Of a DNA stretch of 64,000 nt, positions 50,878-61,932 are shown piece by piece. The position numbers and the translations under genes were made by a program. Numbering within the stretch: the first letter of the stretch is position 1; every line of letters starts with the position of its first letter. The DNA is from Omphalotus guepiniiformis (lineage: Eukaryota > Basidiomycota > Agaricomycetes > Agaricales > Omphalotaceae): positions 1,178,001-1,242,000 of the forward strand of contig JAQOOI010000064.1 of NCBI GenBank assembly GCA_028554645.1. Direction: 5' to 3'. The notes under the pieces were generated by a model that was not told where the DNA came from, searched no databases, and was given only the letters and a program-made list of their open reading frames with translations.

Positions 50878-53800
50878 TCAATTTGTACCGTTGACTTTCA
50901 ATGCCCCAGCATGAATAGCTTGCCCTCCTCCACCTACAGGACGCTCAAGTTTGTTGGCACCGGCTTTTACGGTAAATGTAGCGCTAGCGAATGCGTCTAG
51001 ATTTGCAAAGCCTGCGGCTGATCAGTAGAAGCCCCCGTGATGGTGGAGGGAAGCACATACTGATGTTGCGCATGGCGTAGTAAGTTGTATTCACTGTTTG
51101 ATGATCTACCGTCAAGGTGAAAAATCCGCGGTAGGAACCCTCACTCCACTGCAAATCGGTGTTGACCTGAACAAGCTCACGGGAAATAACGTCCGCAGCT
51201 TCAGGCGATATGCCGGCACCGAAAGAAGAGGATGAGGTCACCGCCGTGCCAGCGAACTCTACCCCAATGGCGCCTTCTCCCGTGATTGGATTATATCTGG
51301 AGCTATGTAAGAATCAGAGGGTCGCAAGTTGATATTAAGAAGCACGGACGTTGTGGAATCATTGGGACCTGTATTGTGGATTAAGGATGTTCAGAAAATA
51401 TTAGGAATCAGACGTCAAGGTACATACGGGCGAGATCCGAAACCCAATTTGCATGACTGTCACCGGAGAGTATTATTGTATTGCGAATATTGTTTCCATA
51501 CAAGTGATCCAGGACACGAAGGCGATTGGCTCGATATCCGTCCCATGCATCCTGTCACGACTTCCGTTAAGTAACAGAGCCTCGCGTAAGTCTCGGCGAA
51601 CATACCAGATCAACTAGAGTTAGAGCGGTACTTAGCACTGTTCCTCTTTCGACCGAGATAATCACCACTCACAAACCCCACTTTCGTTCAATTGGGTAAA
51701 GACGATCTGTTGTCTTTCTCAAGCAATCAGACTGAAAATGTTTTCAACGGCATAGATGCATACCCTACAACACGCCAGATTGCGCCCCGATCCTGAGACT
51801 GAGAAAGTGTATCCAAAAACCCTAGGTATGTTACTTGGCATATTCGGCATGTGTTCAAAGGTACACACATTTTTCTTGTTCCGTGCCCATAAGTGAACGA
51901 TTTGGAAACGAGGAGATGGTGTTCACGACTGCAAGGATATGTCAAGAAACCTCGGAAGGAATTAGAGAATTGCGTACACTCTGGGGAGAAATAGACAGAT
52001 CGTAAGCAACAATCATAAATTGAGAACTGGAAAAACATGCCTGTATTGTAATAGACCTAGAAGCAAGGGATCAGCTTAGCATCGTCCGTATGAAAAACAT
52101 ACATCTGTGAGATCGCGATCATACTGTCCTACGGGAATCGGGTGAACGCGAGAACAAACGAAAATTTTGTATAGCTCACGAGTATCGAGCATAGTCAAAT
52201 CCAACAGTTGTCCTATCTGGAAGTTACGCCAAATTCTGAACTTGTCGTCGGCATCAACCTGCCTAATGGGCATCCACTCATGATAAGCACTGGTTCAAAG
52301 TCAGTTATGGTGTTACCATTGTCAATGACCAAGCAGAGATAACTAACCGAACAGCTGCTAACTTTCTATCGGTGAAGCAGGCCCCTGAGGGAGAGAAAGA
52401 ACAACCAATTTCTGTGTCGTTGGAATCCGCGGTGCCCGCCTGTAGGTTGATTGATCATTGAGTATTAGCCATCCGTTAAAATCCGTCTAGCTCCAAGGAG
52501 TTCTTGCCTTCCACGAGTTATCCGCGACCTAGTGACAATGTCAGATTTGATGTTATGGTATCTAGAAATGACGATTTCACTTCATGATCGTCCTAACATT
52601 GAAAGCACATGTTTTTCGTAAAACACAGGGAAGCAATTGAACTATTCATAACCCACCCTAAAGTTCAAGACCGAGTCAGGTTGCACACAAAAAATTTAAC
52701 CCCTTGACTTACCAAACTGTTATCCACGGAGCATTCTGGTGCGCAGTGATGAGGCTAGTATCAGTACGATACTGATTGAGGCGTTGGCGATAATCATGGA
52801 TAGTTGCCAGCTCTCTCCCAAGGGTCTGCCGACCTATGGGTGCCCCGTTCCCCAAGGATTCATAAATCTACGATGGAGTAATAGATCGAGGATATCGGCG
52901 AGATGTAGAAATTGAAAGATTCGCGGCAACATACATAGTCTCCCAAGTGCACGAAGATCTCCGCACTAGTGTTATGAGCCGCAAATCCGTATGCATTGAA
53001 CCACCCTGAGGGATTTTAGTCTTTAAGGTGAAACGACAATCAAACCAACTTGCCGGCTTGAAACTGCGAGCAGGAGAAGACGGCAAAAGTCAATGGCTTT
53101 CCCCCATTGACTTGATCGGCGGGGGCTGGGAAATATTTCAATACTCATATTCCAGCGACTAGAGCCTCCAGAATAACGCACTGTCCGGACGAGGAAGGGT
53201 CCTAGTAACTCCAATGGGACTCACGCTAGCGGGATCGGTACAGTCTGCGAATTGGAAGAAATACTTGGTGTCTGGGATCAAATTTGTGGCCTCTACTTTC
53301 AGTGTCCAATCAACGTCATAACTTGTGAATGCTTCGCCTGTTTCTACCAGACTCCCCTTGAGATCGGGAGAAGAAGATATCTTGAAAGAGAGACACGCGG
53401 GGACACTCTGATCGGGTAGCTCCGAACTACCTTGCGGTGAGACGGGAACGGCTCTAGTCCAGAGCAACACCGAGTTGTCGAGGGGATCGCCCTGTTGAAT
53501 CAAAAATATGACGTACCCCTTCTTTGAAGTCAACGGGAGATTCTACTTACACTGGCCACTATAACAAGAAGGATTTTCCAAATCATCACATCCAGGAGGA
53601 AAGCCGCTTGAATCACATACTAGAATGCGTGAAGTTTACTCCTCCTGTCCAGATGAATGGGCTCTACGAATTGTCATCGAACACGTTTGTAAGAAGAGCA
53701 TAAAGTTGATGATATACATTGCTGAAGTCTGCACCGTAGAACGTCGAGTAGTGCTCGTCTTGAAAGCTCCCAGCATCTTCCATCTGCCGACGGATATGCT

Positions 53801-54041
53801 GGACATGGCGTTTCTGAATAGTTTGCGTATTGTGAGAAAGCTAGCAAAAAAAAAAAAAACCTCTGTCAATACGAGATCTTAAGTCCTTGTCTTCTAGGCA
53901 AATGACCTTGAAGTCTCCAGCGAAAGGAGAACGATATGCGAGGTTTCGATCGAACAAGGCAGTCGCACCTGCGCATGCGCTGCTGGCAAATGCTACCAGA
54001 AACAGAGCGAAGAACATGGCCAATTCTTGTGCTTCAATCAT
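50878..54041 (-). CDS. Secreted PhoD-like metallophosphatase
   Basis: Alkaline-phosphatase/phosphodiesterase of the PhoD family. ATG 54041 gives a signal peptide with hydrophobic core MFFALFLVAFASSACAG, then the family's NLAYRSPF. Next LSHNTQTIQKRHVQHIRRQ, HYSTFYGADFSN, a Cys-containing block FPPGCDDLENPSCYSG, and the Fn3-like N-terminal domain PLDNSVLLWTRAVPVSP. The metal site begins FVHLGDY. The C-terminus ends GQAIHAGALKVNGTN. Many short introns. A 13-base poly-T tract (coding strand) lies just before an acceptor. One junction near 53622-53720 does not work cleanly with GT-AG at the nearest donor (see findings). Likely extracellular or wall-bound release of phosphate or phosphodiester cleavage. 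Confidence 0.82.
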
Positions 54042-55599
54042 TTACTTTCTGACAACGGGTTATATATCATAAGCCCATCGCATTATCTTGTCAAAAAATA
54101 AGTCCAATAAAGCAGGTGGCTCATCGTCTCATGACGGCGCACGTTTGCGGCGGGAGTGCAGTCATGCAGTGACATCGAGTTCCTGTGGGAGGAGAAATCC
54201 TTTATTTATCGAGCCTGATGACAGCGCTGCCGTTGAGTGGCTGAATCCTTGTAAAGGTCAACGACCGCTCTGGGTTGGAAGTCACTAATTGTCGTAAGGG
54301 AATAAGCACCGCAAACATTAGAATTGAAGCCAACTATTCAATTTCTTGACGGCGCACCGTGACCTTGTGGGAAATTCGGCGGACTAATTGCTGAAGGTGA
54401 CCGATTCCGGCTTCGGTGACATGGTACTCTACACAATTCTCTACTTTACCCATTACGCAGAGCCCTGGTTTGTGATCAAGAAATGTTGAAGAGTGCGTAT
54501 CGCACGATAGTCTAAGTCACTTCTGCGGAAAACACCCACAGGATGTCTACTATTTGCTTGTCGCACTGGACTGCGCGATGGTTTTTAAAGTTTGCAAGGC
54601 CCGAAGAATCCTCTAACAGCGACTTTCAGTGGCTACAGTATGTATCTCTGAAGAAGCCATATTGGCCAACAGCAGCATTGTCAGCTGCCGCGAGGGTCGG
54701 TGGAGACCTGTGGAGACACAGTTTGACTGAACTGAATTGATATATCGCTAAAGCATGTTATCTGAACCCAAGAGTTCCCCGCCGGCAAGTTCGGAATCTT
54801 GGATAATGCCCTCTCAGATCTTCTCTGACTCTCAGCTCAATGTTGCCCTTGGTCAAGCTTCTAGCTCAAGCTTCAAGACTTCCTAGATATTACACCCAAT
54901 ACACCCAATACACTTTTGCTCGAACCCAACCACATAATTGTCGAATAATGAGAATCCCAGGTGCAAATGAAGGGAAGCTACAAAGAGTCACACGTTCCTG
55001 GACTCGTTTCCTGACGTATTATCTGATTACTGAAACTGGTTTTTTTGGACATCAATCTCCGTCGCCCAGGTGGTACTGTGTAATGTAAACATCTAGCCTT
55101 CATGGGGACATAATAGGGATCAGAGAGGATCAGAGCCAATATGATCTGTCGATCACCTGGTTTTCAATGCCATGATTTCAGGATACGCATGCACGGGTCG
55201 TACATCTCCGGTCAGCAAGGCTGAATGAGCCGGCGAAGTTTCAGCCGTTGCTCTCGGGGCACGACTCTTCAAAAAGGTGAGAACCTCAAGTTGCTCCTCG
55301 AGCTTCAAAGCTTCACTAGTTTCACTCTTGGGCCTTGATTTCAACTCCTTACGGTCTCTTGCTCTTTTCAGTTGCCGACGGCATTGCAAGCCTTTAGCGC
55401 CCCAATATAACCAATCTTTTCAGTGCCTACGTACGCGGAAGAATTTCTGATATTTTGATGTTCGTGGCTGCTTTGCTTGATCGTTGTCTTAATGTGTTAA
55501 CGTCTTTCGGCATGTATCCCCGCTCTTTCTTTCTTTGAATCTTTTACCTCAGCCATAAAGTGCAAGCCACATTTTCTGAACTTTATCCCGTTCAAACCA
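54042..55599. other. Gene-poor intergenic region (1.6 kb)
   Basis: Divergent spacer between the PhoD-like gene (-) and the Zn2Cys6 regulator (+). Small frames (54543-54740 +, 55153-55389 -) have no domain or splice support. The tandem ACACCCAATACACCCAATAC around 54890-54912 is a short 10-bp repeat. No mobile element recognised. Confidence 0.45.
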
Positions 55600-58428
55600 A
55601 TGGCTTGCTCCTTACAAGCCCGGAGTCTTTTTCATTTTCAGCGAGCAGACGATGAGGATAGCGGTGGTGAACGTACTAGAGGTGAATCCAGTCGTGCAAC
55701 AGTGCGATCGTGCGTGATCTTCTGATTGTCTCGAGTATGCACTAAAATTGTTTCCAGTTCAGGCGCCTGCGTTCATTGCAAGAGTCTCAAGGTGGACTGT
55801 TTAAGATGAAGTTCTGACTGGGGTCTGATGGAATATACAATATACAGGTTCGGTGCGAATTCATGCCAGGCGAAAATGCGTGCCAAAGGTGTCAAGGAGC
55901 TAATATAAATTGCCTTGCGCGTTCTCGGAAAAAACGCAAACCTGCGCCGTGAGCATATCAGATACTGAACGATTCCAGATACTTACCTCAAACTTTTATA
56001 GCACCCATGAGGACCTACAAGAAAAGGCACACAGCCAAGACTGTCGAATACAAAGTCTCTTGTTACAGCTCGACCAACTCAAGCACGAGAATGATATCAG
56101 AAAGTGGAGATCTCGCGCATGTTCTGATTCTGCAACGACATACGAGGCTTTACAAAGTATGTTTTCAACGTCACAGGGGTGTCTGCGACTGACCTTTTCC
56201 CCTAGACCTCAAAAGTTGGGAGTTGTCTTCGAGAAGCCAGTGGATGAACATTAAAAGTTCCCCTGAAATCGCTATATCCACCGAGTTCGCGCGCGGTATG
56301 GCGACGGATCCAGTGATCGCGAGCATCTGTTTGACAGGATTCTTCTAGGTCGAAGTTTGCCTGGACTGACGCCTCCAGAAATCGTCAGACATTGCGCTTT
56401 ATACCCTGCTGACATTTCAGAATTATTCCACATGTAAGTTTCCTCAGTTTTTTTTTTCCCCCTTCATGCCTGTCTGATGTCTGCGCAGTTACTTCGAAAA
56501 AGTGAACGTTAGTAAATATATCTCCCGCATATCAGGGCGCGTCATTATAAATGATCATCCCACATACTTCTAGCCCTTCTTTTCGCTTCTTGATCAAGAC
56601 TTGCACACCCCAGAAAATCTCATTTGGACATGTCCCTTTCTATTCACCGTCAGTAAGTATTTTCATCTTGTAAGTTGTGTGGTGTGTTACTCACGAATCG
56701 TGCTTAGTTTGCTCCACTGCTTCGCGTTACTGTTCCTCGAAACCCGGTTTGTATTCTCTGGCAAGAGAGTTTGCTCGGGACGCGGCAGGGAAAGCATTAG
56801 TAGATGGCTCGAAGAGCATTGACGTATGTCAAGCCTACCTGATACTAGCTGTGTATCCGGTACCAAAGAAACGGTGGGCCGAGGACAGAAGCTGGTTATT
56901 GATGGGGGTTGCGATTAGGTATTCGATTTGTTGCTTACCTGTGAACACCAGATTCAGTGTCTGTCGGCTCTAGATTAGCGCTGGAGTTGGAGTTACACCG
57001 ACCGTCGCCGTCAAGCGACGACCGCGAGGTTTTAAACCGAATTAGGACTTGGCTCAATTGCTACTGCGTCGACGGCTCACATGCTATACAGTTTGGTAAA
57101 AGACCCATGCTTCAGCTCGATGATTACATGGCTGTTCACTCAGACTCTTTTTATCGCTCGTCGGCAATGAATATTGCTTATGATGTGCACTTGTGCGCCT
57201 ATGTTCAAATGATCATAATCATGGCGAAGTGGAAGACTGAGACACGGGAAGAAGACCTGCCTCAAAAGATTCGCGAAGTATGTGGTCGATGTGGTCCGTT
57301 GACATCACTGACCTTAGGGTTTTTAGGGGTTTGACGTCGTTGCTGCTGCTATCGAGACCGAGGAATGCTTGTCAAACGAGCTATCTCAATGGGTCTCGCG
57401 TTATAACGAAGAGTACACGCTCAATCGTATGCCTCTCTTTTCTGTCAGATGGCCAAATCACTGAAAATCATATAGCGATGCTAGTTTGCGCCTATCGCGG
57501 TAACACTACCCAAATGTGAGCGGTGGGTTCTGGGTTCTGAAGCGAAAGTATGCACTGACACAGGTCCACCTAAACCAAGGATAACGGCGTACCTACGGCT
57601 TGTAGTGTTAGCCGTAGGCTTTCAACATGCTGTGAAGTCAGGCGTAGTATCTCGCGAATCCGACATCTTGAAGAGGTCGATAGAAGCAGCTCGGACAGTC
57701 ATACAAATCATGTTAGAGCGACTGTATCCTACCCCGTTTTTGCGCTACGCGATGGAAGCGAATTTCTTATATGTATCATTCTCTGCTGCCTATCTTATCA
57801 ACGTGCGTACACGTTTCCTGGCTTTGGACGTGATGGTGACTAACATCGTTTTTAGCTGTTGAGGCCCACATTACTCCATCTTCTTGACGAAGACATGCAG
57901 GAGGACATTGTGTTCACTGTAAATCGACTAATCGAAGTCCTAGGTTCAAAAGAGGTCGCCCTCGATGGGAGACACACGCCCTCCCTGTACTCTCGGTTTC
58001 TGTCTTCTTTGTTGGCGAAATACAAGGTGAAGAGCCCTAGAAGGTCCATTACGCCTCAAGACGGTGTCAAATTCTATCCTCAATACAGCGATGTTCGACA
58101 AGTATCGCCGCCAGGACATTCCTGGCCTGATATCAGACAATCTGCCGACTCTATCCAATCCCCCGATGAAAGTCAGGGCTCTGGTCGTCCATATCAACAG
58201 TCGAATGAGGTTGAAATGGATTTCAGCTTCACTCACTTTGGTACGTAGTTTAGGTCGAAATCTACACTCGAATCTTATATACTTCCTTCTGTTTCAGTTC
58301 GCACTGTCAGCCAAAATTCAACGTCTTTTGGCTATGAAAGTGAATCTTGGAGCCCGCTCTGGCCAGGTCGCCAAACTTCGCCATCGATGAACGGACAGTG
58401 GTCGTCGCATTCCGAATGGAGACAATAG
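55600..58428 (+). CDS. Zn2Cys6 fungal transcription factor
   Basis: Nuclear DNA-binding regulator. Starts MACSLQARSLFHFQRADDED. The binuclear zinc cluster reads GACVHCKSLKVRCEF then ENACQRCQGANINC, six Cys in the usual order, followed by a basic linker RSRKKRKPAP. This GAC-type cluster is common in basidiomycetes. A short coiled coil follows (LLLQLDQLKHENDIRKW), then the fungal-specific middle homology domain: DRILLGRSLPGLTPPEIVRH, PFFSLLDQDLHTPENLIW, LLMGVAIRLALELELHRPSP, LNCYCVDGSHAIQFGKRP. Ends SEWRQ. Introns GT-AG. The frame around 56210-56300 does not connect cleanly in my reading, so one exon boundary there is uncertain. Target genes unknown. Confidence 0.85.
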
Positions 58429-59068
58429 CGATCTATCAAAACTAGCATAGCTATTTGCATCCCTTCCGGATTCGTTTTCCCATACTTTTATTCCGTTCTA
58501 ACACTTCAAGTTATCTGTTTTATAAGTCTCTGGTCTATACGGCGTGTATACTCTCTAATAATTCGGGCCTTAAGTGGAAAAAGATAGGTGTATACTTAGT
58601 AAATCGAAACTCCTGTAACTTACTGTAACTTCTTGGGCGTTTGGCGCCTTGGCACCCACTGGTAGCAAATTGGCTAGCTGATTCAAAATTAATCATCCTG
58701 TTTCTGATTCTGTACATATGGCTTTATGTAGCCGCGCTTGTCATGGCATATGCCCCATACACGTTCTCAAACCCATTCTTCGATACTTGAGCCTGCAGAA
58801 GTTTTAAATACATATAAAAAATTGAGCCAATTGATGAGGCCCAAGCAACATAAGATCAAATAAAACATCTTTCGATCAGTTTCGTCACTCTCACTGGCGG
58901 CACCATAGAGGTACCGTTGGCTCGAATGAAATCGGCCGTCATATCCTACTTATTCTATTGAATTCTATTGACGCGCTTGAAGCTGGGACAGACTTCTGAC
59001 CTGTACCCAGATGACTGAATCGTTTATGTTCGTTCGAACTTTGATTTGTTCCTGTCACCCTTGTTTCA
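58429..59068. other. Intergenic region (640 bp)
   Basis: 3' flank of the zinc-cluster gene and promoter of the TBC gene, both on the plus strand. AT-rich; no feature recognised. Confidence 0.5.
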
Positions 59069-61735
59069 ATGGTTGACCTAGCATTCAGGAGGATCTATAA
59101 TCAGCTTTTCAATTCCGGTGCTTCGCTTCATAAAATCAGAGATGCAGTCCTAGCGGATCACCTTCTTGAATATGCTGCGAACTCGGTCGAAGTTGCTGGG
59201 CGAAGTTTGGTCTGGAAGGTACGTCATGATATGTTAGGTGCAAACCTCGATTTACATTCACCTGTAGCTTTTTCTTATTCAAAGCGAACCTTTGAAGTCT
59301 TCCTTAGACAATGTCAAGCCTGATCCTATTCTAAGTGCTCTACGATCGTTGAGAAAGCGTTACGCGGACGTGCTTTCAGACAAGATGCGCGCGCCAGATG
59401 GGAGCTATGCAGAGGGCTTTGTGATCCCGGGCTCGGTATCATCACCTAGGAGGGAGGGATTTACAACGGAGAATCTGGACAAGAACAATCCACTCAGTTT
59501 GCACAACGATGTGTGTACCAACTCCGAGACAGTCTTACGTGTTACTCATTCTGCCATCACTCAGAATCCCTGGACAGAATGGTTTGCGTCGCAGGAACTA
59601 CGAAAGACAATATCCCAAGACGTAGAACGAACGTAAGTACAAGTCTTTTTAGTTGACCGAATATCGCGTTTCCGACTCTTCTTCAGTTTTCCTGAGATTG
59701 ATTTCTTTCGAAATGTCGACGTCCAGGATCAGCTCACAAACATTCTCTACTTATATTCTATCACCAACCCAGACGTAGGATACAGGCAAGGTATGTTACT
59801 CCTTCAAGGCATCGAAACTGGGCTGATGTCCTGTAGGGATGCATGAATTACTCGCTCCTTTGTACTACGCAGTGGACGTAGACTCAATAGATGACTCAGA
59901 TATAGAATCTGTGGATTCCAAAGCTGCAGAGATGTGTTCGAAGATCTGGGTTGCTGCTGATGCCTGGGTTCTCTTTTGTTCTGTGATGCGCTTCGTGTCC
60001 CGATGGTACGAATGGCGCGAGTCTCCTCCCTTGTCCCAGACTTCCGGCTCTCCGCTTTCGAATCACGTTCATCTTAATATCCCTCCAGATGGTCAGACTA
60101 CACTTCGACCTTACATAGCGCCGATTGTTGAAATCTGTAACAATATACAGTCTACCCTACTTCGCACGACAGATCCCTTACTTTGGAGACATCTGCAATC
60201 TAGTGGAATTGAGCCTCAGATCTATGGAATGTAAGCCAATCAATCATCTGGAAAACTTAGTTGTACTCATAGTTATGAAAATTCGTTGGCTTAGGCTGCT
60301 TTTCACAAGAGAATTTATCATGTCTGATGCGATGAGACTATGGGATGGATTACTTGCTTGCGACCCTACTTTTGAGCTAGTGCCTTGGGTATGCGTCGCA
60401 ATGTTAATCCGGATCCGGAACAATTGTAAGTAGAAGAATTGGCCAGGAAACGGTCTCATTCAATCACTCATTCCTTCATTTCAGTAATTCCATCAGACTA
60501 TACTGGCCAGCTCACAGCCTTACTGCGATATCCCACACCGCCGAATGCGGTCTCTAGCTCCCCTCATCACACCACTTTACTCCTACGACAAGCCATAGCC
60601 TTACAAATGTCCCCGACGCCTGCTACAGGTGTGAGTTTAATGATGGAAAATCGCAACACGTTGAATATTCCTGCAGAGACCCCTGAACCGCCTCCAGCCC
60701 CTCGTAAACGAGATACAAAACAATCCCGGGACAAACCAGCTTCACGCTCAGGCGGGCATACACGGCAACAGTCCGCTCAACAAGCTGGTTTTCCAGAAAT
60801 GTTTGCCCGCGGCTTGCTCGAGCGTGGCGAAAGTCTAGGTATAAATAAGACCTTAATGAGTGCAGTCACCGAGTTGAGGGTAAGTGCGGATTTTCTAACA
60901 GGGTAATGTGCGTCTGACTTGATTACAGCGCAACATACCCGAGCTTGCCGCTTCGCTTGTTCGCGCACCAACACACAATCCCTCCGCTTTTCCCTTGATG
61001 GACGAAAGAATGTCTGAGGAAAGACCGCCATGGGAACCCAGGACACGCCTGGACATGGAACGCGAAATCACACAGCTACATTCTGCCAATAAAAGACTTG
61101 GAGACTCGCTAACCTGGGTTGTTGATGTCTTTCTACAAGACGAAACGGAGGCAAAGGATCCGCAGAAACTTGTCAAGCAGAGGAGAGAGGCTCTTGAATC
61201 TCTGGCCTATGTCAGAGATGTCCTGACCGCTGGTATTACGGAGCTCGAGGACGAGCGGCTTTTCAGTGAAGAAGAGAATGCAAAGAGAAAGCTGCATGCG
61301 CAACAACGAGCTGAGGCCAAAGCAAGCAATGTTAGTTCAGATCATTTTGCGACCTTGCCGAAACCAAAAGCACCTGCACCTGCACCAGTGGTCGATAGTA
61401 GACCGAAATCGACGGGCTCTCTACTAAGGAATGTTTCACCTGTGATTCCACAACTTCCCTCCACCTTTTCGCCCTCTCTAACTCCGGATCTGTCTAAGGA
61501 CTCGAACTCGGCACGCATGGCACCTTGGAATTACACGAAATCGAATTTCTCTGGAGACGGCAGTTCTCTGCCGTCCACCTCTCTGCCGCGATTGCCTCCC
61601 CCTTCAAGCTCAAGTAGCATACGACGACCTCCCACTACGAGTTTCGGTAGCAGTCGGGGAGGGGGAGAGAACGAGACAAACAAAGGACCTTCGAAACCAC
61701 GACTAACGCCAGATCCGTTAGGAGTTCTCAAATAG
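59069..61735 (+). CDS. TBC-domain Rab GTPase-activating protein (TBC1D5-like)
   Basis: Stimulates GTP hydrolysis by a Rab. The TBC domain runs from about the AGRSLVWK block: NPLSLHNDVCTNSE, DVERTFPEIDFFRNVDVQDQ, NILYLYSITNPDVGYRQGMH with the glutamine finger region, FYAVDVDSIDDSD-like insertion, and IYGIRWLRLLFTREF. The IxxDxxR arginine finger reads DVERTFPEIDFF. The C-terminal half is disordered, Pro/Ser-rich, with a coiled-coil-like segment (EREITQLHSANKRLGDSL). Introns are GT-AG except 60231-60282. There the strictly conserved YGIRWLRLL is kept only if the segment ends AAT like the upstream exon; GT-AG splicing would delete four residues. Probably acts in endosome/retromer or autophagy traffic, by analogy with TBC1D5. 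Confidence 0.88.
60231..60282 (+). other. Non-GT-AG intron candidate (TBC gene)
   Basis: Donor GTAAGC after exon end AAT (60228-60230); the 52-nt segment ends AAT (60280-60282). Restores GIRWLRLL. A GT-AG exit at TTAG (60294) stays in frame but deletes Ile-Arg-Trp-Leu-Arg for a Met. Confidence 0.5.
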
Positions 61736-61932
61736 ATAATAGTATGCAACGCAATATGTAGTGTCTTGGTGTATAAAATGACTATTTCTCGTAGAATTGA
61801 TATATGTGCCTATGTTGAAGCGGAGGAAATCACAGGCTTATGATTGGCCGAAGTAGTCGCCGGTCGGAAGAGGTCGCATCCGTCCAGTTGATCGGCCAGA
61901 GGGACATGCGCTTTCTCTCTTCAACGTCGACC

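Noticed and set aside
54543..54740. Small open frame MSTICLSHWTARWFL in the 54-55.6 kb gap
   Set aside because: Short, without homology that I recognise, in an AT-balanced spacer; chance expectation.
59219..59297. Suspected anomalous first intron in the TBC gene
   Set aside because: The acceptor TTTGAAG at 59297 gives a normal GT-AG join in frame.
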